DNA of 64,000 bases, from NCBI RefSeq assembly GCF_027744825.2, contig NC_071348.1, forward strand, positions 1,987,563 to 2,051,562, given 5' to 3'. Positions 51,062-63,125 of this stretch are shown here, piece by piece (the first letter of the stretch is position 1; each line of letters begins with the position of its first letter). The position numbers and the translations under genes were made by a program. The notes beneath the pieces are model-generated. The model did not search any database. It saw only the letters and a program-made list of their open reading frames with translations, and was not told the DNA's origin. The stretch comes from Synchiropus splendidus (taxonomy: Eukaryota; Chordata; Actinopteri; Syngnathiformes; Callionymidae).

Positions 51062-51383
51062 CCCTAGCACAGACAAAATAGCAAACTGCAGGCGGACTGG
51101 AACAGCGACACGGACTCTGCTGCAGATGTGAACAATCTATTTTTGGTCAGAATACGACCACGCTTTCCCTCCACGCTCACCTTCCCCGATCTCGCTTCCC
51201 CTCAGCGCCAATTCATGATGATGAAAATAGCACAATTTTTCTCCTTGAGATTTGCCCACTTAAGGATTTAAAGCATGCACTTCCTCGAAGCCCCTTCACC
51301 TCCTTCTTCCTCCTCTGTCTTTTGGATAGAGACAATAATATACTTGGCTTCCTTCTGGCATCTAGGTACACAAGTGGATGATG

Positions 51384-51414
<31 letters not shown>

Positions 51415-51858
51415 CAAAGACAATGGTGATCTTTGAGCTGCTGGCTTCCTCCCTGCACTGAAACACATGAGGAAAACGTTTTTCATTTTGTTCTTAGAGG
51501 AAATAATAATTGTTATAGTAATAATGATGATCATGCTGCACCAAGTGACCATATGTTCTCCACGACTGAGGTAAAACCTTATTATTTATTTATTTATTTA
51601 TTTATTTATTGACTTGAATACTGAATTACCTTTTAATAATTTCAAAACATTGCTTTACGTTCATACTTGAATTAAGGGTAATTGTTTTATTTCATTTATT
51701 TATTTGCACTTTTATGTGTCTCAATATTTGCCAAGCTATTTTTTATCACTGGAGGCCAAAGCATTTGTCACTTTTGAACTACCTTTCCTTTCTTTTGCTA
51801 TTACATTTTTTAAGACTTTTTTATTGTTTACTTGTTGCATGCAAAAAAGAAATATGAC

Positions 51859-51860
<2 letters not shown>
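51062..51860 (+). other. probable start of the scrt1 3' UTR
   Basis: Non-coding sequence directly follows the scrt1 stop. It includes a (GAT)n tract at 51377-51414 and a (TTTA)n tract at 51582-51610. I see no strong AATAAA close to the stop. The first clear ones (overlapping, 53140-53149) are about 2.1 kb downstream, so the UTR may run through the AT repeats below, but the end point is not determined. Confidence 0.4.

Positions 51861-51919
<59 letters not shown>
51860..51919. repeat. (TA)n microsatellite, block 1
   Basis: About thirty TA units, self-complementary and able to extrude as a hairpin. Confidence 0.95.
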
Positions 51920-51922
<3 letters not shown>

Positions 51923-51954
51923 CTATGCCAACGACACACACAGCTTTTCTTTTG

Positions 51955-51956
<2 letters not shown>

Positions 51957-52023
<67 letters not shown>
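51957..52023. repeat. (AT)n(AC)n compound microsatellite, block 2
   Basis: About twenty-five AT units pass directly into eight AC units. It is separated from block 1 by 37 bases of unique sequence. Confidence 0.95.
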
Positions 52024-53329
52024 ATATTTTTCCCCCTTTGGGAACCTCCATAGAACTCTTTAAAAAGCAATAATCTAATGCATGACATTTTATGATGACA
52101 GTATGAAGTATTACCTACTACTGTATAGCAGCTTAAAAATCAGGTATGTTTTACTTCACCGATAGTGATAAAAACAGAAAAAAAATACAAGTATAACAGA
52201 CATCAGGGAACATGCCAATGTAGTGTTAGAGAAATCAAATGAAAAGTCCTGTCTTTCCTCTCTTGTTATGCACTGCCTGCCTCTTAGTGAGTAGAACTAA
52301 CGTAGGACGTAGGCTCGAGAGGCTGGGCTCAGATGCCAGCTGGTGTGCGGCTCACTGCAGGACGAATGCGACCATTTCAAACCTTACCTATGTTCAAATG
52401 AGCAATAAGATTGGAGTAGCAGGAGTAGCTGTGTCTGGGGTTTATATTGGACACGCTTATATGGACAGCAACGCTGAATTAAAACGCCACGCACCTATTA
52501 AGTCAACACAAGTAAAGGCTACTATTAAAAAGAGAAAGAAAGAGTGTCTTCACCAAACTGCTCTTCAGACCGGTGAAGACTGAAGACAGACAGTTATCAT
52601 ATATTGTACATTGTACAACTGTCAGAAAATATGTCAGTTGTTGACTCTAAATGATACTCAAAATGCAACTTTGAACCTTCATTTTGCAACAGAGTAACTG
52701 CAATTCTATTTCATTTGATTCTTTTCTAACAAGTATCTTATACTCCTTGGGATGGAATCCAGTGTCAAAAATAACAGATTTACATTTACTGCATGAAAGA
52801 GGAGATGAGGAAAATGTAGGTGAAGACCATTTTACAGCGGCTCACCAGTTGTTGTTTGTTTCCACATCTGCATGCATGTCGTAGATTCTCTTAAGAATAA
52901 TACTGAAAACAATTACATACAAGTTGAAAACATACGAAGTATATATTTATATATACGTATATGCTACAGATGAGTCGGATTATTGCTGTCCATGTAAACA
53001 AAGCCATTTCCCTGGACTCAAACTGATGTATCAGAACCCTTTAGGAACAACAGACACCCATCAGATCATCACCATTTGAAATTCATTTAAAGAAACACAC
53101 TTTCTTTTGCTATTTCCCCAACGCTCTTTTGAAAAAAAAAATAAATAAAAAAATGAAACAACTCGTATTGGTGCATGGCAGGTGTTAGACTGAGGTCGAC
53201 TTTAAAAGCCATGCATTATTCAGTTACAACATCCAGTGCACTTTTACTCTGTAAAGCGTGCATTCTTTAACCGCAGAAAAAAGCATGCACTTTAGCTGGA
53301 TGGCATGATTGCACCTTAACAGTTCCAGC

Positions 53330-53331
<2 letters not shown>
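52024..53331. other. gene-free stretch downstream of scrt1
   Basis: AT-rich sequence with overlapping AATAAA words at 53140-53149, possible polyadenylation signals for scrt1. An open frame of 114 codons at 52239-52583 has a hydrophobic start but no recognisable domain. It is probably chance. Confidence 0.4.

Positions 53332-53362
<31 letters not shown>
53332..53362. repeat. (CA)n microsatellite
   Basis: Fifteen CA units. Confidence 0.95.
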
Positions 53363-53364
<2 letters not shown>

Positions 53365-53729
53365 AGCTCCCTCCTGCAGATTCCACAGTGGGCGTCTATG
53401 GCGAGAGGGTGGTGGGCTAACTGGGGACGTATTGCTTCAGTCAGTATCACAGATGAATCAACAATTGTTGTAGCAGTGAACATTGCTGGACATATGCTGA
53501 AATCCATGAAATGAAAACTGCTTTTGGATGGTAGTGAGGTTTGTTGGTTTGACATCAGTGAAGTGGTGCTACAGGTATATTTTTATCCACTTTACACACA
53601 CATTTGTAAAAGAGTGGTCTACAACCTTTCACCAATTTCACCAAATTTGTGATTGGGAATCACAGTCTTTGCCATAGATCCTAAAATGGTTTTGCTCACT
53701 CACTTTGATAGAGAAGATCAGGACAGAAA

Positions 53730-53881
53730 TATATTCCTCCATGCCACCGACGCACCGCAGGTGGCAAACTATGCCGCCCGGGCAAAACTGAGGCATGGCT
53801 GCCAACGCTCAGCGATGGAGCGGGGTTTGAACCACCAGATCTCTTCTTATTAAACATCCTTCGCAACCACCTGCGCCACTG
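53730..53881 (-). mobile_element. tRNA-derived SINE fragment
   Basis: On the minus strand the sequence begins near 53881 with cagtggcgcaggtggttgcg. This contains an A-box-like TGGCGCAGGTGG (plus 53867-53878), followed about 45 bases later by the perfect B-box GGTTCAAACCC (plus 53823-53833). Box order and spacing match a tRNA-related RNA polymerase III promoter. It cannot be a functional tRNA gene, because no acceptor or anticodon stem closes and unrelated sequence follows. The 3' body (gcccgggcggcatagtttgcc, near 53770) is uncharacterised and the left boundary is approximate. Confidence 0.65.
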
Positions 53882-53889
53882 TTGTGTTT

Positions 53890-56117
53890 GGATAGGGAGC
53901 TGGATCAGTCTGGACACTTGGAGTCTTTGTGTGCAAACCTTGTGTCCAACACTTCCAGCACCAGCCAAATTCAAGACCCAGGCTCCTATGTATGTAGCAC
54001 AGTCATTTGAAGAAAACAAATACAGATGTTGAGATCACGATAACCATTGAGAATTGAACTTTCAATAATCCAAAAATAGAGATGGGGATTTTGATAGACA
54101 GCTTCCAACACCAGCGTGACACTAAATAGAGAGCCGCGAGTCGAACAGTGCATTATTCTATGGAACTCTCAGTCCCACTTTCAGATATAGACAGAGTCCA
54201 ACACAGACAGGAACAGACTTCAAGATTCTCCGCTAACCTCAACACAACTTCACGCCTATAAAGTGAAGGTCAAGTTGATCAATTCAGTCTCCAAGTCTAC
54301 AAGGAAGAGTTGGCTTCCTGTGACTTCTGGAATCTAAAGCAGCCCGGGGCATGACAGAATTGAACCTCCCCCTTTCATTTTGGATTTCAGCGTGATGTGA
54401 ATAGCATGAAATACTGAGGAAACACAGACCTGCTTGAACGCCACTCATACGCACTAGCTCTGTGTCGCACTACTGTTCCTGCCGGTCCACACCAGCAATG
54501 CTGAACCCAGTTCTCTGCAGCTCAGACACCTTATCTACAGATTCACGGAGCTTCCCATGAGACAGACTGTGAACACAGTGATCTCTCCCAGAATGTATAT
54601 GTACTCTGCTGGTACGTCTTTCACCTTGTAATGTTTTAGAGCCGCGTTCATGTCTATGAAGGATACACGCTCCCAGTATCGGCAGGTGGAGAGACAGTAC
54701 GGTGGCCCATTAAACGACCCTTTCCTCTCACAATTGAAAATAATGGGTTTAATATTCAGCCACTCTCTGACAACGGAGGTTTTATAATTGCGGTGCTTCC
54801 TCAGGCGTACATCACTTTTATTTAATCAGGCAATCTCGCCGAGATCAAAGATCCAAGTACCTGAGTGGAACGAAAAGATTATGCAGTTAGTGGTGGGGGT
54901 CGACTGACACTGTTTCAGGGCTGCCAGAACAAAAGGAGTGGAAGGTCTCTGCCTAAATTCAGGCATCTCCCCAAGATAAAATAGGGTGGATGGCAGCGAG
55001 CGGCTGACGTCTCAAGCCGTGTCAAGGCTGCGTTTAGTGGTGCATGTTGTTCAGCTGGAGATGATTCAGAGACTCAGCAATCCATAAGGAGGAGGCCGTT
55101 TTTGTGTTGTGGCTGGAGGAGTTGCTGTGTGAGTCAGCAGGTCTTATCCGTCTCCCTGGTGTGTGAACCAGATTTGAACCGCAATTACTTGAATTTCTAT
55201 CAGTCAACCAGTTGCCGAACGTTTTTAAAAATGTTCAGTCTGTAAATAAAGAGGGGAGCGATTCCATGTCAAGACGGCAGGAGCACAAATCTAAAGGGAA
55301 GCGGAGCGTGTCTGTCTCAGGGTGAGCTCCAGATCTGTCTTCTCTCCAATCACTTCCATTCTAGTCATAACCACCTTAAAGAAAGTAGCACAATGAAACT
55401 AACTAGAATTCAGGTAGAATTAAAGAGTTTAAAACCTTGTACTAGCTTGACCTCTCTTCTTTCTTTTGTATTTCTGTAACGATGAATGATGGAAATCAAA
55501 ATAATCCTATTGCAAGAGGGTTTGTAAAGAATCCGTTGGATTGAGATGTTTTTACTGCTGTATAGTGATATCTGACACACCTTATCTCGGGAAGCTTGGC
55601 TCTCCATTGCAGAGAGACAATCTCCTGGGTTTTTTGAGCCAGTATACTGATGATGTAAGCACAATGAACACAAAGCATTTTGTGGCACTTCATAATAAAG
55701 AATAATCTTAACCAACAGCTGTTGCGTTTTTGGCTCATGTCTTGCAGATCTATTGACGGTCATGTGCTCCAACTGTTCATTCATTTTAATCCTGGTCAAA
55801 CAAAGGCCTCCTTCAAATCAGTTCATGCTCCTAATGTTTACACTGGAGGTCAAAATAGTGCTCTGCTTATTTACACACTGGCACTTGCCATGGACTCGAG
55901 TTAGCTCAGTCAATATTGGATGTTTAAAGAGGGCCGAGCGCTGCTGTTAGCGACGGAGGTGGCGGGACGGAGCATGGCTGATGGAGCCGGTTTAGGAATT
56001 AAGGTCATGCAGTTCTAGACTTCTGTGAAGCAATGTGACAGGTATGTCTCTGGATATTTGTATTTTGTTTATTGAAATTGCTCCATCATGCCTGAGCTTC
56101 AATAATTATTCAAATTA
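53890..56117. other. gene-free stretch
   Basis: No gene or clear transposon is recognised. 54690-55010 looks unique and non-repetitive. Confidence 0.45.
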
Positions 56118-56200
56118 GGGGTGGGACTTTAACGTGTTCATTATGATTAATTAATTACAACGAATTCATTTCATTTAACAGTTTTTAACAGTTTGCTCTC
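56118..56200 (+). mobile_element. left end of a hAT-type element (ggggtgggactttaacg type)
   Basis: The sequence aggggtgggactttaacgtg, followed by gattaattaattacaacg, matches the terminal style of a common fish non-autonomous DNA transposon. A matching right end was not found within the next kilobase, so the copy is probably truncated and its right coordinate is arbitrary. Confidence 0.5.
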
Positions 56201-59200
56201 CAGAACTTTTGTCAGTGCAGGAGTTCCTGGTCCACTGATCCCACTGATGCACAAGACACGTGGCAGCTAGGATGAGAACAACAACAACAAACATGGAAGA
56301 ATCCTCCCTGAACCAAAGCAAAGAAAAGCAGCTGTTTGCTTTGCTTCAGGGAGGTTTTCCACTACACAATGACCGGGGTTTCCTCTACTCTGAATCTACT
56401 TGAAATCCTTATACAAATATTTTCAGGACAGTAAAAGAGCTTTAGTTGAAACAAGGTGAGATAAAAACTTGAATATAGGCGCCAACGTGATTTATTGTGC
56501 TGTTGTCAAACTGATGCAAAACAAACAATATTTTGTTGTTTAAATGTATGTTTGGATCCATCATTTGATTCACTAATATACCAAATTCATTCAAATTGAA
56601 AAATGTAGCATGTGGCTTCTTGTGAATAAATGAGAAATAATCTTCAATCCTAGCACCTGAAGATGAACATATTTCAATATTTTTCGTCTAATAAAAAGCT
56701 CTCACAATAAAAGGGAGGGACGAAATTTCTATTGTGACAGTTGAATCTTCAAAGATGAAAGACGTGAATTAAGTTTGTCATTGCATTTATGAGGTGTGGC
56801 AGTGTTTTCCCCCCCACAGTATCCAGGAGGATCTCTCAAGAATGGGCTGCTCTGAGATCGCTCCAAAGTTTTCACACTTTGATGGAGAGGTTTGCTGCAA
56901 GGAGAGGCTGCACGGAGCCTGGCGGTGCCAGACTGGCAAAAGAGATTTAAGAATACTGCAAAGAAAGCTCACCAGACGTCAAATCCTGTGCATCGAGTTT
57001 GACTCCCCTGACTTAGGAATTAGCTGCACATTTCATTTAGGTAACGATGTGTGAAAGTCAAGTCAAACATGAAGATAGGAACTTGTCCCGCCCACATTAC
57101 TGGCAGAGTCAAAGAAGAGTGAAGAAAAGAAAATGCCAGTTTTCATGCAAACCTCTGAGGTTCCTCCAGTGAAGGCCAGGATTCCAAATCGCTTGTCCTT
57201 TCCAGGACTCCATCTCCAGGATCTCTCGTGTAGCAAGCCATTTCCTCTCCGCAGCTTCATGAAGCACACTGTATGTCCCAGATCGAACCCGAAAATTGGT
57301 TTCACAGCAGACAGAAGCTGCCCACTCCTCTGAATCATCTTTGGCTCCCTGCCGTTGCCAGGCTTCTCTTCATCTCTCTCAGATCTTCTTACCTGAATCA
57401 TCTGACCTCCCGCTCGCCTCCCTGCATGCACCACAAACCTCCTTCCTCTCCCCACCTCAGTCAGAGCAGGCCATCAGGCCTTCCAGGAGCGCAGAGCCAT
57501 TTAACTCCTGCTAGATAATAAGCCTTAGACTATAGCTCTGCTCCGATAATAAGCTTTTATCACTTGATTGCTCCGCACTCTCCCCACTGTCTTTAGAATC
57601 ATGTCCAGGGAACCATTCCACTGAATCACACCATTTCCTCTCTAGCAAGTCAAATTAAGCCTGTGCGAGTGGCTCAGCAGTTGCACGCAATAGTGAAGAA
57701 GTGAGCAGGAAGTGAAGTTGTGCTGTTCAGGCTGTTTCTCCAGAGAGAGAGAGAGAGAGAGAGGAGAAACCTGTTGGAATGAATCTCATCGAACAGCCGC
57801 AGTTGGATCCAGAGGTAAAACCCTGCTCCTTGTCAACCACATGAAGAAACTGTCGTCGATGTGAACCGTGTACAGGACATGGATGTGAATGTTCTCACCA
57901 CATCTCAGGCTATTTGCAGAGATGGCAGCTGTCACCAGAAACATCAGCAGGCTGAGGACAAGTGCTGTTCACAGCTCAGGAAGGTGGAGGTGTGGAGTCA
58001 GGATCAGCTGCAGAAATGGTGAGAGATAAGAGAGTTTAGATCTGGGGAGGACATTTGTTGAGCAAAACTCCTTATATTGAACTAGCACTTGCACACAGCC
58101 AATGCTCGCTCGCCAGTTTAATATTGAGCAAAATAAAGACAGATTCGTTAGGAAGCATAAAGAATCACTCGGGTTTGTGTCTAGATGTGTATGAACTACC
58201 TTCAAGACAACGCATCAATTGGAAGCTTCTAACTCACGTCTGCAACAGTGAGTTGCAGTGTGTCCAACAACGTGTGACAGGAGAACAGCCCTCGAACCCT
58301 TTCCCAGGGAGGGTTTGTCTTTATACACCGGCCATGAAACTCAGTTGGGATGGGGCTCCGAACGTGCGCCTTCTGAGAACCATAGCCTCAGGAGTAGAGT
58401 TGCTGTGCCTCACTTGTACTGCTTCATGTTGTTGACAGAGGTGTGTGAGCAACTGCAACAATGGAAGAAATAAGCATAATCTTTGGAAGGGTCAGGATCT
58501 TTTCAGTGCATATCTGAAACTGAACACTCGACTCCCTCCATTGGTGGGTCACACACCACACTGGTGTATTCTCTGACGCTGCAAAGCCTGAGAGGTCAGA
58601 CCTTTTGGATTTTGCATTTAGAAAATGTTAAAATCTTTTTTTCTCTTTTGAAATTCAGGATGTGGTGTTTTTTTGCAGTGAAGCTTTTAAAAGCAGTGCC
58701 GATCCGTGCCACATGCCTTTAGCATGGTGATGCCCTGCTGAGGTGCACCACTGCAAAAAAGAAGAACAGCTTGGAAATGCTGATCCGACGTTCCTGCCAG
58801 TGGACCGCTGCACGGACACAGGTTATCAAACAATAATACAATTTTTGTCATGTGCATCCGACTGCTGCTTTTGAGCAACAGATGAATGTAAGAGAGGAAA
58901 GACGCGCTTGCTCACTCAGGGCAACTCTCTGGTCTCCAGATTTGAAGTGTCAGCAGTGACCTGGGCTTTCAGCGACAGTGGATGTTGACATGTTTTATTT
59001 ATCTTTTTGGTGGCTGCTTGTCAAATCCACATTAAGTCGCAGGCAACTTTAAAGAAAAGTCAATACCCGGTGACGGTGCAATTTAATTCAGATTAATGAA
59101 AGTGGACTTTTGCATCAAGTGACTCTGTGTGGACCAGTGATCCACCAGAGACAAACTGTCGTTCATAAATGATCCGCTGACAATAAAGACTCACATCGCT

Positions 59201-59506
59201 GTGTGCGATCATGTGTGCAATATTGAAGAAAAAAAGTATATACTTGTATGTATTCATTAAGGTTGAATTGAAAGATTTTCTTTCCCAAAAATGACATCAT
59301 AGAAAAGTTTATTTATTTCCATAATTAAACTTTGATAGATTGCAGATTCAGTGCCCACAATATAAAGGATTCCAAGCTTTTATTTGTTTATTTTTGCACT
59401 CGCTGGGCATCCAGCTTGTAAAACCTCCGAAAACAGGAATTCATAAAATGAATACTGCAAGGAAGTCACCATTCACTTCTCTGTTTTGCCGGCAAAAAGA
59501 AGGGCT
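56201..59506. other. gene-free stretch
   Basis: No gene is recognised. A (GA)n run is at 57742-57763. Open frames at 56794-57054, 57063-57455 and 58055-58435 show no domain and no supporting splice pattern. Confidence 0.45.
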
Positions 59507-59835
59507 TATATATATGTGTGTGTGTGCGTGTGTGTGTGTGAGTGTGTGAGTGTGTGAGTGTGCGTGTGTGAGTGTGTGTGAGTGTGTGTGTGTGAGTGCG
59601 TGTGTGTGAGTATGTGAGTGTGAGTGTGCGTGTGTGTGTGCGTGTGTGTGTGCGTGTGTGAGTGTGAGTGTGTGTGTGAGTGTGTGTGTGCGCGTGTGTG
59701 TGTGTGTTCATGTGCGTGTGAGTGTGTGTGTTCATGTGTGTGTGCGTGTGTGTGCGTGTGTGAGTGTGTGTGTTCATGTGCGCGTGAGTGTGTGTGTTCA
59801 TGTGTGTGGGCGTGTGTGTGTGTGTGAGTGAGTGC

Positions 59836-59862
<27 letters not shown>
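59507..59862. repeat. long interrupted (TG)n / TGAG-TGCG minisatellite
   Basis: Some 356 bases are built almost only of TG, with regular CG, AG and TTCATG interruptions. Words such as gtgagtgtgtgtgttcatgtg recur at about 52-base spacing around 59707-59805. It gives long Thr-His or Cys-Val frames on all strands that are not genes. Confidence 0.95.
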
Positions 59863-59866
<4 letters not shown>

Positions 59867-60925
59867 AGCAGAATCTTTGCTTTCAAACTGCAACAGAAGC
59901 CACTTTATAATGGTCTGAGATTAAATGACAACCATTTATTACAGTAAAAGCAGATATGTATCTCAATTACCCACAGCCTTAATGACCCTCATACCTGTGC
60001 ATCAGTGAAGCGCCAGATCAATAGGGATGAATAATGTAGGCCAGCGCAGTCAGGAACATTTGGAATAAAAGTTGTGTTGTCACATTTGGTTTGTATCGGT
60101 GGAGCTATTAGTCAGCACCAGTGAACTGAGATGACCCTGCATCTCATTGAAGACAGTCTCAGAGAGACATTATTGACAGTCCAATGAAACAAACAAAAAG
60201 AAAACTCAGGCATCAACATGCAGAGAAAGACTTGTTTCCATGAAGGCAAGTTTTGGCAACAAAACAGTCCCCGGTCTGAAGGCCACTACATGCTGTACAG
60301 TTTCAGGAGGATGCAGATGCTTCTGTGGCTGATAGAAAGGTCCCAGCTTGCATCTGAAGACATCTGTTGTGAAGACATGAAATACTGTATACATTAATTA
60401 TAGAGCACTGTTAAAAGGACTAAAGGGTGACATTGAGTTGTACTTTTGATAAGTTATGCTAGAGCAGATTGTGACAGCGGATGCTTCACATGCATCACAA
60501 GTAGGATGCCAGAAAATGCTGAGCCCTTATTTATAAAAGCATACGTAGTCAAGTACACAACCCTACATGGAAAATATGCAGTTTTACTTCAGTAATGGAG
60601 AAACATGATTTTCAACTGGAGTGAAGAAGAAGCTCAGTAGAAGACATGGTACATGAATGAGAGGGAGGCAGCAGGAAGAGTGAAGGAGCAGGGAGATCAA
60701 GATGAAGGGAAGACATGAGTGCAGGAACCGCTGGAGACGACAGACAGAGATGATCGGAGATGTATGAACATCAGCATCACCATTCTTCATACAACTATAG
60801 GCGCTGAGGGATGAAGGTACTGCAGCTACTTGAAAGCAGAAACGGGATCCATCCTTCTTACTTTTCTTCCTCCAGATGACCATGCAACTGCATACCTCCT
60901 GACTGGCACAAAGCTGTGTGTCAGC
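59863..60925. other. gene-free stretch
   Basis: Nothing recognised. Confidence 0.45.
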
Positions 60926-61070
60926 ACTTCACCCCTGTGGAGGCCTCACTACACTGGCAAGATTTTAGTTTCTGTTGTCAAACGCCTATGTGGGTTGGCA
61001 CCCTCATATTTCAATAACCTGCTTCACCTGCACCTTAGAGCCAGGCTCCCATGGTTAGGACCAGGCAGCA
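60926..61070 (+). mobile_element. decayed LINE C-terminal scrap
   Basis: The plus strand encodes KILVSVVKRLCGLAPSYFNN. This resembles the KILLLVFKCLHGLAPSYL segment near the C-terminus of many fish LINE open reading frames. No other part of the protein is intact. Confidence 0.45.
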
Positions 61071-61154
61071 GACCTGAGTGGTCTCAGCCTGGTCTGGGAC
61101 TGGTCCCCGACTTTGAATCGAGACGTTGGACTCAAAGTGCTTGGTATTTTCACA

Positions 61155-61262
61155 CGTCTTCTTCTTCTTTTCCTGTCACCTTCTCCCTTCAGGGGTGGCC
61201 ACAGTGGATCATCACCTGTCCTCTGCTTCCTCTTCCCTCAGACCTACACATTTCACACGTAC
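61155..61262 (-). mobile_element. LINE 3'-end fragment
   Basis: Plus-strand ttctcccttcaggggtggcc, acagtggatcatcacctgtc and ctctgcttcctcttccctca are the reverse complement of the RT stop/3' UTR region of a widespread fish LINE family (consensus style: ggcgacccctaaagggagaa). Fragment only. Confidence 0.55.
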
Positions 61263-62098
61263 AGTGAGTTAAAATGAAACAGATCTTGAGTTTAACTCAG
61301 AAGAAACAAGATATCAAGATATGACTTTGCATCCAGTTTGAGGATTTACACATCTCATAGCCACAGTCAAGACAGCATAAAGAGAACTCTAGTTAGGCCT
61401 CCGTTCCCGGTGTTTTCAGTCCAGTCGCCACATGCGCTTGGGTTTCCTACTCCCTGTTGATGCAACGATACTTTTCAGTACATGAAGTTTCCATCACCTG
61501 AAAGACTACTATATTTAAATGTTAAATAATTGTCTTCCTTTTTTCATTTCCAATTGTACTCATTGATTTTGTAGTTGCCAACATTGACACAATATTGCAT
61601 GAACGATAAGTTGCCCAGCGTTTTTAATCGAGTGAGCAGCAAGAAGCCAAATAACCTGAAAACACCGCTCCCTGTCAGTGGAGTCTGTAGCTGGAATGCA
61701 AGTCTAACAATGAGACATTATGGCAAATATACTTGGAAGTCACAATGGTGAACAAATACCAACAGAAATTATTCATCATGATTCATAGGAGTGTCATTTG
61801 AGTTGGACACGAGTTGAGAGTAGAGCTCTTCCTCTGAGCACTGTAGCTGAGCAAATAGTCCCCAAGAGGGAGAAAAAGGAGGGAGGAGAAAGGCTGGGGG
61901 GGAGGCAAGAGTGGGAGAAGGAGAGAGGTGGTGAAGGAAAGGGGCATGAGAGAGAAATAAAGAAGCCGTCTGTGGGGGAGCCAAGCCAAAAAGAAGGGGA
62001 CAGACTGGACAGGAAATGTGTAAGAGAGGCGAACCGAGGGATGGAGGTAGCACGGGGAGGAGAAGAGGGAGACTTGACCCAGATTGAGAGTCTAACAA

Positions 62099-62101
<3 letters not shown>
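61263..62101. other. gene-free stretch, purine-rich at its right end
   Basis: 61840-62095 is strongly G/A-rich on the plus strand, giving spurious frames on both strands. Nothing else is recognised. Confidence 0.45.

Positions 62102-62134
<33 letters not shown>
62102..62134. repeat. (CAG)11 trinucleotide repeat
   Basis: Eleven uninterrupted CAG units are preceded by two CAA units. No coding context is supported. Confidence 0.95.
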
Positions 62135-62135
<1 letters not shown>

Positions 62136-62165
62136 TGAGTGAGCCGGTGAATGTTTAATAGTGTG

Positions 62166-62203
62166 CCACACACACACACACGCACGCACGCACGCACGCA
62201 CAC
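62166..62203. repeat. (CA)n(CGCA)n microsatellite
   Basis: CA units pass into about five CGCA units. The alternating purine-pyrimidine run could form Z-DNA. Confidence 0.9.
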
Positions 62204-62719
62204 GGCCCGTGCGTTCACACACTGTTGACTGAGACTCCTGTTGCAGCTGTAAGCTCAGGCCTGTTGAATTTTGATGCTGATCATGTGATTTTCGTGAATT
62301 TCAAATCCTGCTCTGACCTTGTGCACTAGCAAACCCAGCTTCTGAAGCATTTGCAGGCTCAAAAGAAACCAGTCAATAGTGACTTCGGTCTCAGGTCAAA
62401 ACGATCACGTGATTCGCCTTCAATAAAAGCTGGAGAGTGTTAGTGAGAATATTAATCGTGACGTACTGTACAACATGAGACCCACAGTGAAACAGTGAAA
62501 GTCACCAACAAATATACACGCAAGCCTACAAAAATAATATACATTAAACAAAGGTATATATATATTTTTATATTTTTGTTTTTATATCATTTATATTCTC
62601 ACTGATATACTTTTTAGAAAATTATATTAGTTCTAATCTCATCCTAAATGCATAGTGAATCATGATTTCTAAAGAAAACAATTTATCCTGCACCGTCTTT
62701 CTTCATTTGCTTCCTTCTT

Positions 62720-62960
62720 TGTTCATCCATTCAAATCTGGATCATCCGCTCTGGTCACCCCTGTCCTCCTCTTCAGGTCCTCACATGCCATGAACCTCTC
62801 TGCTTGTCGTCCTCTTCTTCTTTTGCCTGGTATGTCCATCTTCATCTTTGAACCTGTCTGGCTTTGCTGACTGAGCCTCCAATATGCTCCATGACTTGCC
62901 CCTCTGATATACTGGTTTCCTTCGGAGTCACTCCGAACGAAAACCGTAGCATCTTCCACT
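62720..62960 (-). mobile_element. LINE reverse transcriptase C-terminal tail (degenerate)
   Basis: The minus strand encodes SQTGSKMKMDIPGKRRRGRQ, continuing AERFMACEDLKRRTGVTRAD. This matches the layout of the GRRRRGRPRKRWMDCVKEDM...GV segment ending many fish LINE proteins. Several conserved positions are lost and the upstream RT is absent. Confidence 0.6.
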
Positions 62961-63064
62961 CTAACTCTGAGTCAAAGCTACTGACTCTCCATGGTAGGTA
63001 TTGCGATTGCTTCACTGCCACTCTTCTGTCACACAGCACAGACATTGCCATGATTCCCAGTCTG

Positions 63065-63125
63065 AGCAAATGGGGAGCAAGAGCCTGTCCCAGCTAGCCA
63101 GGGTGAGGGGCAGAGGGCACCCTAC
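63065..63125 (+). repeat. fragment of a common fish interspersed repeat
   Basis: The words gagcctgtcccagctagcca, gggtgaggggcagagggcac and cctacagtcctgtca follow the familiar consensus style gagcctatcccagctg...gggcgagaggcagggtacaccctggac. No boundaries are visible. Confidence 0.5.

Noticed and set aside
51704..52088. Tyr-Ile repeat proteins on both strands
   Set aside because: Translation artefacts of the AT microsatellites.
52239..52583. 114-codon frame with a signal-peptide-like start as a secreted protein
   Set aside because: No conserved domain is visible, and it lies just downstream of, or within, the likely scrt1 3' UTR. A hydrophobic start alone occurs often by chance.
53810..53881. 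Functional tRNA gene
   Set aside because: A and B boxes are present, but the acceptor and anticodon stems do not close. It fits a SINE head better.
59466..59886. Histidine-threonine or cysteine-valine repeat proteins
   Set aside because: These are translations of the TG/CA minisatellite in all frames, not genes.
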